Source: a virus
Direction: 5' to 3' (one strand)
DNA length: 64,000 bases
Virus record (IMG/VR): IMGVR_UViG_3300035703_000010
Location: 62,001-126,000 of that record
Made by a program: the position numbers and the translations under genes. Numbering within the stretch: the stretch's first letter is position 1; each line of letters opens with the position of its first letter. The notes under the pieces were generated by a model. It was not told the origin of the DNA and did no database searches. It was given only the letters and a program-made list of their open reading frames with translations. Of this stretch, positions 43,389 through 52,951 are shown piece after piece.

Positions 43389-46300
43389 ATGGCACAGCTC
43401 AAATTTGGAAGCGCAGGGGTAACGACTAGAGAAATTGATTTAACAGGACCAGTTGAAACGTCACCTACAGGTGTTCCTGCAGGAATAATTGGTACCGCAG
43501 TGAAAGGACCAGCATTCGTTCCTTTAACTTATGGTACTTTAAATGACTTTTTTGCAAAATTCGGTGCTAGTGATTCTAAGAAATTTGGACCAATGGCTGT
43601 TGCCGAATGGCTTAGAAGAGCAACATCAGTTACTTATCTTAGAGTTTTAGGCGTTGGTGATGGTAAGAAAAGATCTTCTAGCGGTCAAACTGCAGGTGAT
43701 GTAACTAATGCAGGGTTTACAGTTGGAGAGCAACTTCCTTCTTCAAACGGAACATTATCATCAAATCCTTATGCAAATGAAAATGGCGTTTTGGGAAGAA
43801 CATATTTCCTCGGATGCTTTATGTCAGAATCAGTAGGTTCTACATTATTCAATGGCGCAGGATTACAAGGAACAGGTAGCGTTAATGGAATTGGTATAAA
43901 CACAGCAGTTCCAATCGTCAGAGGTGTGTTGATGGCACCTTCTGGAGTAGTTTTACGCTTGTCTGCTTCTGCAGCAGGATTAGATTCAAACAAACCATCT
44001 TCATCTTTAGTTGGATCAGATGCAACCGCAAAAGGAACATCATTAGGTTCTTTGGTGTTTGGATCGACACATTCAAAACAGGAATTTACTCTTCTCCTTA
44101 ACGGACACAAAGGAACAGATTCTTCATATCCGAATGTTTTGACTGCATCATTTGATGTAACATCTGCAAACTATATTAGCAAGGTTTTAAATACCGACCC
44201 TTATAAGATCCAGCAAGCAGGACATTATTTAGCAGCACATTGGGATATACACCCAACTCTAGCTGTAGTCACGGGAGTAGGAGCAGTTTCAGAATCTCCA
44301 GTTAATAACAGCGAAAGATCTGTTTTCTTACTCACATCCTCTTTAGCAAGAAACATTGGATCTTCTGAAGTTCCAAACTATGAAGGTTTCAGAGACAGAT
44401 TTACAAATGCAAAAACTCCTTGGGTAATTTCTCAAAAGTTTGGTGGAACGCCAGAAAATCTATTTAAGCTTCACGCACTTGATTCTGGCGGTGGGGTTTC
44501 AAATAAATTTAAGATTTCTATTTACAATATAACTCCATCTTCTGATCCTTTGAACAAGTATGGATCATTTAGCTTAGCAATAAGAAACTTAACTGACACA
44601 GATATTGATCAAAAGGTTTTAGAAAAATGGGAAGGAATCAACCTAGATCCTTCTTCAGATAGATACATTTGTAAGGTCATTGGAGATATTGACGCATACT
44701 ATGATTTTGATCGTGATGAAGCAGCTCAAAAGCTTGTTATCGAAGGAAATTACGAGTTAAGATCAAGATATGTTCGCGTTGAAGTTTCTTCTGCTGTTTC
44801 AGAACAAGCAGTTGATCCTACTGCAATCCCAATGGGATTCAGAGGAATTTCACATTTGGTTACTTCAGGTTCATCTCCGCTTGCAAGCCTTGGAGGAGTT
44901 GATTCTTCGGCTTTATCAAATGCAACATTCACTAGAAACACTGTTGAACCACCACTTCCATTTAGAAATCATCTAAATGACGGAACTGGACAACAGACAC
45001 AAGTTAATTCAAGATATCATTGGGGTTCAAAGTTTGAACACATAATCAGTTTAACAGAACAAAATAGCTCTGTTTTACAAGACAAATCTTTCAATAGCTT
45101 TACGAAACATTTCCCATTGCATTCGATTACTAACATGAACTTTGTCGTTGCAGATAACTCTGGTGCTGCAGACACTGTTGCAAATGGAATTATTGATGTT
45201 GATAGATTCTGCAATAACTTGTTTACTCTAGAAAATGTCAAGATCTTAACAGGATCAAATGGAACAGTCGCACAAAATGACGATTGGAAGTATGCAACTT
45301 ACATTAGACAAGGAAACATTGTTGCAAATGACGCAGCGAAGACAAGAGCTGTTAATGTAAGCGATTTTTCTAATTCTCAGAATAGAAAGTTCCTTAAATT
45401 CTCTTTCATCATGCAAGGAGGATTCGATGGAGTTAATATCTTCGATAAAGATGAAGCAGAAATTAACAATGCAGCCGTTGTTGCAGACATGGATGATGTA
45501 AACAGAGGCCGTTCATCTGGCCCAAGCGTATCATCATACTTGAAGGCTCTTGAAGTTATGAAGAATACAACAAACGTTGATATTCAACTTCTTGCAATAC
45601 CTGGAATTAGAGCTCCAATTGTTACTGATGAAGCAATAAGAGCAACGGAAGAACGCTTTGATGCTCTCTATATCATGGATATAGAACAAGTTGATAAAGA
45701 CGGAAACTTGATAAACATTACTTCAAATGTTAAACCTTCAGTTACTGAGACAGTAGCGCAACATAAGGCAAGAAACCTTAACACATCTTTCGCTGCGTCT
45801 TACTTCCCTGACGTTTTAATCAAGGATCCATCATTACAAACAAATTCAGTCATCGTTCCACCTTCAGTCGTCGTCATGGGCGCTTTAGCATTGAACGATT
45901 CATTAGGATATCCTTGGTTCGCACCAGCAGGATTGACAAGAGGCGATCTACCTTCTACTCTTGAAACAAGCATCCAATTGAAGGATTCAGATTTGGATTC
46001 TCTATACGATGAAGACATCAATCCAATCTATGCTCCAACCACTACGACAAGAGGTGGTACGGGTCCAAAGGGTGGAGTTGTTGTATGGGGACAAAAGACG
46101 ATGCTTCAATCAGCATCTGCTCTTGATAGAATTAACGTAAGACGTCTTCTTATCGACATTCGTCGACAAGTTAGAGAGATTGCTCAAACAATCATCTTCG
46201 AGCCAAACCGCGAAGCGACCTTGGCAAGATTTACAGCTGCAGTTACTCCACGTCTTCAAAGAATTCAAGCTCTTGCAGGTCTTGAGAGATTCCGCGTGAT

Positions 46301-46439
46301 TATTGATTCTTCAACGACGACGCAACAAGACGTTGAGAACAACACGGTTCGCGGTAAGATCTTCTTACAACCCACCAAGACGATTGAATTCGTATCATTG
46401 GATTTCGTTGTGGCAAATAACCTACAACAAGTACAGTGA
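43389..46439 (+). CDS. Tail sheath protein, paralogue 2 (gp18-like)
   Basis: A 1016-residue sheath paralogue. GVPAGIIGTAVKGPAFVPLT opens the chain, GYPWFAPAGLTRGDL and SALDRINVRRLLIDIRRQV lie in the C-terminal core. It shares long outer-domain segments with paralogue 3 (for example NPYANENGV and LGCFMSES near residues 120-140) that paralogue 1 lacks. GTAGGAGCGAAATAA precedes the ATG. C-ending codons increase toward the 3' end. A strong terminator follows, so this is probably the end of the main sheath transcript. Confidence 0.92.
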   Translation: MAQLKFGSAGVTTREIDLTGPVETSPTGVPAGIIGTAVKGPAFVPLTYGTLNDFFAKFGASDSKKFGPMAVAEWLRRATSVTYLRVLGVGDGKKRSSSGQTAGDVTNAGFTVGEQLPSSNGTLSSNPYANENGVLGRTYFLGCFMSESVGSTLFNGAGLQGTGSVNGIGINTAVPIVRGVLMAPSGVVLRLSASAAGLDSNKPSSSLVGSDATAKGTSLGSLVFGSTHSKQEFTLLLNGHKGTDSSYPNVLTASFDVTSANYISKVLNTDPYKIQQAGHYLAAHWDIHPTLAVVTGVGAVSESPVNNSERSVFLLTSSLARNIGSSEVPNYEGFRDRFTNAKTPWVISQKFGGTPENLFKLHALDSGGGVSNKFKISIYNITPSSDPLNKYGSFSLAIRNLTDTDIDQKVLEKWEGINLDPSSDRYICKVIGDIDAYYDFDRDEAAQKLVIEGNYELRSRYVRVEVSSAVSEQAVDPTAIPMGFRGISHLVTSGSSPLASLGGVDSSALSNATFTRNTVEPPLPFRNHLNDGTGQQTQVNSRYHWGSKFEHIISLTEQNSSVLQDKSFNSFTKHFPLHSITNMNFVVADNSGAADTVANGIIDVDRFCNNLFTLENVKILTGSNGTVAQNDDWKYATYIRQGNIVANDAAKTRAVNVSDFSNSQNRKFLKFSFIMQGGFDGVNIFDKDEAEINNAAVVADMDDVNRGRSSGPSVSSYLKALEVMKNTTNVDIQLLAIPGIRAPIVTDEAIRATEERFDALYIMDIEQVDKDGNLINITSNVKPSVTETVAQHKARNLNTSFAASYFPDVLIKDPSLQTNSVIVPPSVVVMGALALNDSLGYPWFAPAGLTRGDLPSTLETSIQLKDSDLDSLYDEDINPIYAPTTTTRGGTGPKGGVVVWGQKTMLQSASALDRINVRRLLIDIRRQVREIAQTIIFEPNREATLARFTAAVTPRLQRIQALAGLERFRVIIDSSTTTQQDVENNTVRGKIFLQPTKTIEFVSLDFVVANNLQQVQ

Positions 46440-46495
46440 AATTAATTCGATAAAAATGTTCGATATGTTTAGACATTAAAATATCGAATAAATTT

Positions 46496-46527
46496 TAAAG
46501 GCCTCTTATGAGGCCTTTATTTTTATT
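46496..46527 (+). terminator. Rho-independent terminator after sheath paralogue 2
   Basis: A perfect 10-bp stem (46496-46505 with 46510-46519) with a TTAT loop, followed by TTTTTATT. The stem holds the AAAGGCCTC core, related to the capsid, fiber and tube gene terminators. Confidence 0.88.
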
Positions 46528-46577
46528 GGTATGCATAGATAAAATCTGCATAGTTATGAATCAAAGAATCTTGTTAA

Positions 46578-49500
46578 ATGCCAAACAATAACAATAGTCC
46601 AGGAGTTTCATCTAAAGACGCAGGAAGCATATCAAATGTTGATGTAAATGTTTCTTCACAAACGTATACATTGGTTATAGGTACGTCACCAAACGGACCA
46701 GCTTTTGTTCCTGTAGGATTTTCAAATGCTGCAGATTTTCGATCAGTGTTTGGTGTACCTAACGTTGTAGGATCTTCTATCACGCCGATTGGACGAGTCA
46801 CAAACTATGCTCCTTTTGGTGCATATCAATGGTTACAGAATCAAAATTCTCTAGCATTTATGAGAGTTTTAGGAGTAGGAAACGGTAAGAGAAGAGTAAC
46901 TTTAGGAACGAATGCTGGTGATGTAATTGGCGCTGGATTCACTGTCGGTGAAAATCAACCTTCAGGATCTTTAAAAGCTCTTGGTTCAAATCCTTATGCA
47001 AATGAAAATGGTGTTCCTGGAAGAACATACTTTTTAGGATGCTTCATGTCAGAATCTGCAAATTCTACATTTTTCAATGGAGCAGGACTACAAGGAACAG
47101 GAAGCGTCAATGGAATTGGAGTAAACACGTCAGTTCCAATTGTCAGAGGCATATTGATGGCACCTTCAGGAGTCATTTTGCGTTTATCTGCTTCTGCAAC
47201 AGGGCAAGATTCATCTGCTCCTTTATCGACACAATTTGCTATTGATTCATCAGCAAAAGGTGCTACTTTAGGCGATGTTAAACTGTTCAATGACAATGGA
47301 GCATCATTGCAACAGTTCGTAATTTTATTAAATGGTCATAAAGGCACAGAAGATTATCCCAACGTAATTACTGCATCATTTGATATAAAATCCAATCTAT
47401 ATCTTACAAGGGTTTTAAACACAACAGCTTCATTGATTCAAGAAGCAGGACATTATCTTGCAGCTAATTGGGACATACATCCTGCGATTGCAGTTTTAAC
47501 TGGATCTGGCGTCGTTGCTTCAGGAGCAGGTTCACCGAGTAATTCTTCAAGAGTGTTTTCTACTGAAAGATCTGCTTTTTTGCTTACATCGTCCTTATCA
47601 AGAGATGTAGGAAGTACATCTGTTCCAAATTATGAAAACTTTAGAGATAGATTTTCTAGTGCAACAACTCCGTGGATAATATCTCAAAAAATACACGGCA
47701 AGTATATAAACCTATTTAAGCTTCATTCACTATCAGATGGTGAACAAGGATCTTATAAGATAATCATAAGCAATATAAAACCAGCAAGTCAAGATTCTGA
47801 ATACGATTTTTGCACTTTCGACATCATCGTGAGATCTATTTACGATTTTGATGAAACAATCTCAGCTTTAGAAAAATACACTGTTTCATTAGACCCAAAA
47901 TCTGACATCTACATTTCAAAAGTGATAGGTGACAAATACACATATTTTGATTTTGACAGGCCTGATAACAATCAAAAGCTTGTTGTCGAAGGAAACTACC
48001 CAAACAGATCGACAAGATTTAGAGTTGAAGTTTCTGACGAAGTTTCAAATGATCGACTACCTTCAAATATTCTTCCTATGGGATTTAGAGGACTACCTCA
48101 TATAATCACATCTGGATCAAACGTAATGGCTCCGTTGGGAGGTCATGATGCTTCTGCATTAATAAATTCAAGCTTTTTAACTAATTTAGTCGTACCTCCA
48201 ATACCTCTTACTGAGAATATTGCTACGTTTTCTAACGGAACAAAAACCCCGTCTGACGTTCGACGGTGGGGACTTAAGTTTGATCATGTCACCAATGTTG
48301 AACAACAAAACAATTTTTACGATGCAAATTTGTCAACAATTTTGAAACATTTTCCGAATCACTCGACGACAAATATAAACTTTTCAGTTTCAGATAATCA
48401 AGGAACACCGGATACTTCTCAGTTAGGAATTGTTGATGCAGATAGATTTTGCAACAATGTCTTTACGTTAGAAAATATAAAAATTACAACAGGCTCAGCT
48501 GGATACGCTACGAAAGAAGGCTGGTCAAATGCCGTGTATATAAGAAACGGTATTATATCAGAAGATATGACAGCTAAAACAAGAAGAGTCAATGTTTCTG
48601 ATTTTAACGACATAATCAGCAGAAACTATCTAACATTTCAAACTTCTTTATACGGTGGATTTGACGGAACAAGCATTTTCGACGTTGATGAATTTAACAT
48701 GACTGATGCAGCAGTTGCATCTGACATGAATGATCCCAATAGAGGAAGAGAATTCGGTCCGTCTGTCATGTCTTATCTAAAGGCTTTAGAAATAATAAAT
48801 GACACGACAACCATAGATACTAGCTTGTTAGCAATTCCAGGAATTAGAGCTCCGATTGTTACTGATGCTGCTATAAATGTTGCAGAAAGCAGGATGGATT
48901 GTTTATACCTGATGGATATAGAACAATTTGATGGATCAGGAAATAGAATAGATCTTTCAACAAGATTGCCGTATGACAAATCATTCGTTCCTGATATACA
49001 AAATACAATAAATGAATTTGACTCTAGGTCTTTAAATACTTCATATGCAGCTGCGTATTATCCTGACGTAGAATTGAAAATTGATGAAAATTTATATGGC
49101 ATTTCTACAGTTATAGTTCCTGCGACGGTTGCAGCATTAGGAGCGTTTTCTGTAAATGATACGCAAAGTTCTTTTTCAGCTCCAGCAGGAAATTCTAGAG
49201 GCGCCGCGCTAAACGTCTTATCTACTGTTTCAAAATTAAAGAAATCAGATGAAAATTCTTTATACGAAAAAAATATCAATTATCTAATAGCTAGCAATAC
49301 ATCAGTCGGTGGAGAACAGACAGGAATTATTGTTCAAGGACAAAAAACCTTGGGTAAATCTAGAAGTTCATTATCTTCACTATCTAGAATCAATGTTAGA
49401 AGAATGCTTCTTGAAGCAAGAAGAAGAATAAGAGTCATAGCAATGAGACTCTTGTTCGATCCAAATAGAGATTCTATTGTATCAAAATTTGTTTTGCAAG

Positions 49501-49697
49501 CTGGTGATGCTCTGTCTTCGATGCAATCTTCTTTTGGACTAGAAAATTATAAAATCGAAATTGATGCTTCTACGACGACGCAAAATGATATTGACAACAA
49601 CACGATTAGAGGAAAAATTTATATTAAGCCTGCTAAATCCATCGATTATGTATCAATAAATTACATTGTATCGAATAAACTACAGTCTGAAGTTTGA
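46578..49697 (+). CDS. Tail sheath protein, paralogue 3 (gp18-like, divergent)
   Basis: A 1039-residue sheath paralogue lying beyond a terminator. The N-terminal sheath motif is weaker (LVIGTSPNGPAFVPVGF), and the aromatic patch WFAPAG of paralogues 1 and 2 is replaced by FSAPAG. The C-terminal core is kept: LSRINVRRMLLEARRRIRVI and KIYIKPAKSIDYVSINYIV. The outer domain is clearly related to paralogue 2. No ribosome binding site is evident before ATG 46578, codon use is more AT-rich than in paralogue 2, and it is separated by a terminator. It may be expressed less, or fill a special position in the sheath. The last 37 bp overlap the antisense gene. Confidence 0.88.
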   Translation: MPNNNNSPGVSSKDAGSISNVDVNVSSQTYTLVIGTSPNGPAFVPVGFSNAADFRSVFGVPNVVGSSITPIGRVTNYAPFGAYQWLQNQNSLAFMRVLGVGNGKRRVTLGTNAGDVIGAGFTVGENQPSGSLKALGSNPYANENGVPGRTYFLGCFMSESANSTFFNGAGLQGTGSVNGIGVNTSVPIVRGILMAPSGVILRLSASATGQDSSAPLSTQFAIDSSAKGATLGDVKLFNDNGASLQQFVILLNGHKGTEDYPNVITASFDIKSNLYLTRVLNTTASLIQEAGHYLAANWDIHPAIAVLTGSGVVASGAGSPSNSSRVFSTERSAFLLTSSLSRDVGSTSVPNYENFRDRFSSATTPWIISQKIHGKYINLFKLHSLSDGEQGSYKIIISNIKPASQDSEYDFCTFDIIVRSIYDFDETISALEKYTVSLDPKSDIYISKVIGDKYTYFDFDRPDNNQKLVVEGNYPNRSTRFRVEVSDEVSNDRLPSNILPMGFRGLPHIITSGSNVMAPLGGHDASALINSSFLTNLVVPPIPLTENIATFSNGTKTPSDVRRWGLKFDHVTNVEQQNNFYDANLSTILKHFPNHSTTNINFSVSDNQGTPDTSQLGIVDADRFCNNVFTLENIKITTGSAGYATKEGWSNAVYIRNGIISEDMTAKTRRVNVSDFNDIISRNYLTFQTSLYGGFDGTSIFDVDEFNMTDAAVASDMNDPNRGREFGPSVMSYLKALEIINDTTTIDTSLLAIPGIRAPIVTDAAINVAESRMDCLYLMDIEQFDGSGNRIDLSTRLPYDKSFVPDIQNTINEFDSRSLNTSYAAAYYPDVELKIDENLYGISTVIVPATVAALGAFSVNDTQSSFSAPAGNSRGAALNVLSTVSKLKKSDENSLYEKNINYLIASNTSVGGEQTGIIVQGQKTLGKSRSSLSSLSRINVRRMLLEARRRIRVIAMRLLFDPNRDSIVSKFVLQAGDALSSMQSSFGLENYKIEIDASTTTQNDIDNNTIRGKIYIKPAKSIDYVSINYIVSNKLQSEV

Positions 49698-51367
49698 ATT
49701 TCTAATTCAAAAACATAATTTTTGCATCCCCATATTTTGACTACTCCTGCGTGTTCAGCTACTTGTGCTTCAGTCAATCCTTCAGAAGCGTCAGCTTTAA
49801 ACTTAAATCTGTTGTATCTATTTTCGAAATCAGTCCACCAAAATCGAGGAGGAGTGGTTGAGGACAATACAAATCCAGCATGTTGATATCCATCGCCAGA
49901 TCCTCCCCAGCGGCTATCAACATATGTTATTATTTTTTTATAACCATTTTCATTACACCATTTTTTAGAATATTTTATTAGCTTACTAATGCCTCCTGGC
50001 ACGTTGTGATTTAACGCAGGACAACATCTAGCAACTTCTATTCCTTCATGCTTTTTATGAAAAGGTTTTCTTAAAGACAAGGCATAAACTATTTTTTCTT
50101 GATTGTCAAAGAGGCCAAACGCTATGATAGATGTTACGTCTCCATCTGCATGATTTTCTTCAAAAAACGTTTTTCGTTCTTGTTTTGTTAAATGTCTAAT
50201 TTTGCATTTTCTTGCATGTATAGTTTGGATTGACATTCCTAATCTAGAAGATATCATCGATTTGACTATGTCCTGTTTGTCTCTCCATTCATCTTCAAAT
50301 ACATGCATCAATTTGATTCCTGCGCATGCTGATTGAACAGACTTATTGTCATGATAATTTTGGGTTTTATTAACATGGCTGTGCCAATACAATCCGTTGT
50401 ATTCTATTGCAAGATGTTTATCTTCAATAAAGATGTCTAATTCAAGACCTCCTAACGTTTTTCTTATATTTCTTTTAACGTTGAATCCCAATGATTCAAT
50501 CCACTTTGCAAGTTCTTCTTGAGCAGCAGAACCTCCTGGAGAACATGAAAAACAACGACCGCGTTGAAGACTTCTTAAAGATCCTTGAAATTGTTTTCCG
50601 CATCCCTTACATTCTACTATGATAACCTTTTGTGCATCGTTTATATAACTTTCAAGACCTCCTATAACAGTAAGTTGTCCTGATTTTTCTATTCTTCCTT
50701 TTATTTCATCATGTGATAATCTTTTTAAATGATCTAACCTATTTCTTATTTGTTTTTCTTTTAATTTTATTGAAACCTTTTGTGATATCTTCTTGACCCT
50801 GTCGTCTGTTTCTTTGGTTAGACCTTTTGCCCAAGGCGTTAATTCCCCTGTTTCAAATCTGCTTTTTAAATGTTCTTTAGCTTTTTTTATTCTATCATCA
50901 GTCTCAGATGACAATCCTTTGTTCCAAGCCTTTATTTTTCCTGTTTCAAACCTTTCTTTTCTTCCTTTGCTAGTTGCTTCTGCTCTATTTTTGATTCTAA
51001 AATCAGATTCTTTTGTTAATCCTGCAGCCCATCCTGGTTTTCCCTTTAACGACTTTGATCTTTTTTCTGCGACTTTTTTTGCAGATTCTTGATCCATCAC
51101 CTTATAGATGAAAGCATTATGTCCATTAATGACTTTTGAATACCCATTCCACCATCCATTCCATTTTGTATAGGCCTCGCATCCACAAGCACACTTAACT
51201 GGACCATCATTCAATTGATCCCATAACTCTTTGCAAGTTGTTTGATGTTCTTCTTGAAGATGACGTTCAAACGCAGTCAGTCTTTTTGACTCAAACCCGA
51301 TGCATAGCGGACATTTTACGATTCTTAGGCCACTTTTATTTGTAGCCATCCGTTCTTGCTCTTCCAT
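49661..51367 (-). CDS. Free-standing homing endonuclease, EDxHD/Vsr-like with NUMOD repeats
   Basis: A 568-residue minus-strand protein from ATG 51367 (a GTG at 51370 is also in frame). Order of parts: an N-terminal C2H2-like finger (CPLC with RHLQEEH), a short cysteine cluster CACGC, three NUMOD3-like repeats of the form W-x-K/A-G-L-T/S-x-E-T/S-D-x-R (about residues 113-195), another cysteine pair motif, then a Vsr-like nuclease core ELDIFIEDKHLAIEYNGLYW (about 308-327) with HSH and later FEDEWRDK. This matches the EDxHD family of phage homing nucleases such as I-Bth0305I. It sits between sheath and tube genes, transcribed against them. The end overlaps sheath paralogue 3. Confidence 0.85.
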   Translation of the reverse strand: MEEQERMATNKSGLRIVKCPLCIGFESKRLTAFERHLQEEHQTTCKELWDQLNDGPVKCACGCEAYTKWNGWWNGYSKVINGHNAFIYKVMDQESAKKVAEKRSKSLKGKPGWAAGLTKESDFRIKNRAEATSKGRKERFETGKIKAWNKGLSSETDDRIKKAKEHLKSRFETGELTPWAKGLTKETDDRVKKISQKVSIKLKEKQIRNRLDHLKRLSHDEIKGRIEKSGQLTVIGGLESYINDAQKVIIVECKGCGKQFQGSLRSLQRGRCFSCSPGGSAAQEELAKWIESLGFNVKRNIRKTLGGLELDIFIEDKHLAIEYNGLYWHSHVNKTQNYHDNKSVQSACAGIKLMHVFEDEWRDKQDIVKSMISSRLGMSIQTIHARKCKIRHLTKQERKTFFEENHADGDVTSIIAFGLFDNQEKIVYALSLRKPFHKKHEGIEVARCCPALNHNVPGGISKLIKYSKKWCNENGYKKIITYVDSRWGGSGDGYQHAGFVLSSTTPPRFWWTDFENRYNRFKFKADASEGLTEAQVAEHAGVVKIWGCKNYVFELEIQTSDCSLFDTM

Positions 51368-51471
51368 CACTCATAATATATTCTTAAGTTGAAAAAAAGT
51401 GATCAAAAAATATCTCTGCTTTTCTTGCAAGAATATTTATGAATACTCACCTCATATAGGAGAATCTTACA

Positions 51472-51960
51472 ATGGCTGAGACATTAGACGTTACATCAAT
51501 GATTCCCAATAAATTCGAGCCAAAGCGCAAGAATCGTTGGGTTCTTATGATTGAAGGTATTGATGCTTATATAATGAAGACCGCTGCACGTCCTCAAATA
51601 TCAACTGAAGAAGTTGCAATTCCATTCATCAATTCAACTCGTTATCTTGCAGGAAGAACTACATTCGGACAAATGAACATCACACTTCATGATCCAATTG
51701 CACCATCTGGAGCACAACAGGTCATGGAATGGATTCGTTTGCATTTTGAATCAGTTTCAGGTCGTTCTGGTTATGCTGACTTCTACAAACGCGACATTCA
51801 ATTGAAAATGTTAGATCCCGTTGGTACAGTCGTCGAATTATGGGACATTAAGGGAGCATTCATCATGGATGCAAACTTCAATGAAGTTACCTATGAAGAT
51901 GGCAACCCAGTTGAAATCTCATTAACTCTTCGTTATGACAATTGCGTGCTGCAATACTGA
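51472..51960 (+). CDS. Tail tube protein (gp19-like)
   Basis: A 162-residue protein, the same size as T4 gp19, with ATAGGAGAA before ATG 51472. Typical features are NKFEPKRKNRWVLMIEGID near the N-terminus, the beta core RYLAGRTTFGQMNITLHDP, the helix AQQVMEWIRLHFESV and the C-terminal DANFNEVTYEDGNPVEISL. Hexameric rings stack to form the tail tube inside the sheath. Codon use is of the highly expressed type and the gene is followed by a very strong terminator. Confidence 0.93.
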   Translation: MAETLDVTSMIPNKFEPKRKNRWVLMIEGIDAYIMKTAARPQISTEEVAIPFINSTRYLAGRTTFGQMNITLHDPIAPSGAQQVMEWIRLHFESVSGRSGYADFYKRDIQLKMLDPVGTVVELWDIKGAFIMDANFNEVTYEDGNPVEISLTLRYDNCVLQY

Positions 51961-51982
51961 GAAATTGCTAGCTGCATGAATC

Positions 51983-52023
51983 AAAAGGCCTATGTTTTCA
52001 TAGGCCTTTTTTGTTTTTTATTT
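51983..52023 (+). terminator. Rho-independent terminator after tail tube gene
   Basis: A perfect 12-bp stem (51983-51994 with 51999-52010) closes a TTTT loop and leads into TTGTTTTTTATTTT. It shares the AAAAGGCCT core with three other terminators in the window. Confidence 0.92.
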
Positions 52024-52047
52024 TCTATTATATAGGTTTACTTTTCT

Positions 52048-52055
52048 TATAAATG
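52048..52055 (+). promoter_or_regulatory. Candidate T4-late-type promoter box
   Basis: TATAAATG lies 33 bases before the hub gene ATG and right after the tube terminator, where a new transcript must begin. It resembles the T4 late box TATAAATA. The motif is short, so chance is possible. Confidence 0.3.
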
Positions 52056-52087
52056 ATTACATAATTTAAGCAATCATTAGGAGTAAC

Positions 52088-52951
52088 ATGTCCGATAATA
52101 GAGAAATAAAAAATTCAGTTTTTACACAAGGCGCACCCAACCATGATCCACGGATTCCTTCGATGTCTCAAGCTGACGCAGTAAAAGCAGAGTTCGGCCT
52201 AGACATTCCAACTGAATTGGTACCTCTTCCTTCTAATGGTAAAGTTTATCCTCCTTCATCGTCTCTTTACGCAAAAGAAACAGTTGAAATTCGTCCTATG
52301 ACAGCAAGAGAAGAAGACATTTTAACTTCTCGTGCCTTATTAAAAAAAGGAACTGTTGTAACTGAATTAATTAAATCATGCCTAGTGGATAAGTCTATCA
52401 ATACGTTAGATCTTCTTGCTGGAGATAGAAACGCGTTAATGGTTGCTGTTAGAATCACAGGATACGGCCCTGAATATTCAGCGGAAGTTACATGCAATGA
52501 GTGTGATGCAAAAAATCAGCAAACTTTTAATTTGGCAGAACTTCCTATTAAACGCCTCGAGATAGAGCCAGTTGCGGACGGACAAAACTTATTTGAGTTT
52601 TCTCTTCCTCATACAAAGAAGAGAGTTAAGTTTAAGTTCACGACTGGAAAAGATGAAGAAGAATTAAGCATAACTCAAGAGAAGCAAAAGAAGCTTGGCT
52701 TAAAGACTGATACAACGGTTACAACTGCATTACAGCAAGCAATTGTTTCAATCGATGGAATAGAAGATCGATCAAAGATTAACAATTTCATAAAGATGAT
52801 GCCTGCAAGAGATTCTTTGGCACTTAGAAATTATATTCGCCAAAATGAACCAGGATTGACCATGAAACAAGATATGACATGCCCAGAATGTGGTCATTCC
52901 GAGGAGGTGAATATGCCGCTCGGTGTTAGCTTTCTTTGGCCTACGACCTGA
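52088..52951 (+). CDS. Baseplate hub protein (gp26-like)
   Basis: A 287-residue protein with ATTAGGAG before ATG 52088. The segment VEIRPMTAREEDILTSRALL (about residues 62-81) followed by LLAGDRNALMVAVRITGYGP is the signature of gp26-type hub proteins. Two Cys pairs (CNEC near 140, CPECGH near 269) form a probable zinc ribbon. In T4 gp26 is needed to build the baseplate hub. The last 29 bp overlap the next gene, and the tape measure follows soon after. Confidence 0.75.
   Translation: MSDNREIKNSVFTQGAPNHDPRIPSMSQADAVKAEFGLDIPTELVPLPSNGKVYPPSSSLYAKETVEIRPMTAREEDILTSRALLKKGTVVTELIKSCLVDKSINTLDLLAGDRNALMVAVRITGYGPEYSAEVTCNECDAKNQQTFNLAELPIKRLEIEPVADGQNLFEFSLPHTKKRVKFKFTTGKDEEELSITQEKQKKLGLKTDTTVTTALQQAIVSIDGIEDRSKINNFIKMMPARDSLALRNYIRQNEPGLTMKQDMTCPECGHSEEVNMPLGVSFLWPTT

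Noticed and set aside
52911-52951. Programmed frameshift joining the gp26-like gene and the following small gene
   Set aside because: No slippery heptamer is seen in the 41-base window where both frames are open, and an AGGAGGTGA plus GTG start explain separate translation.
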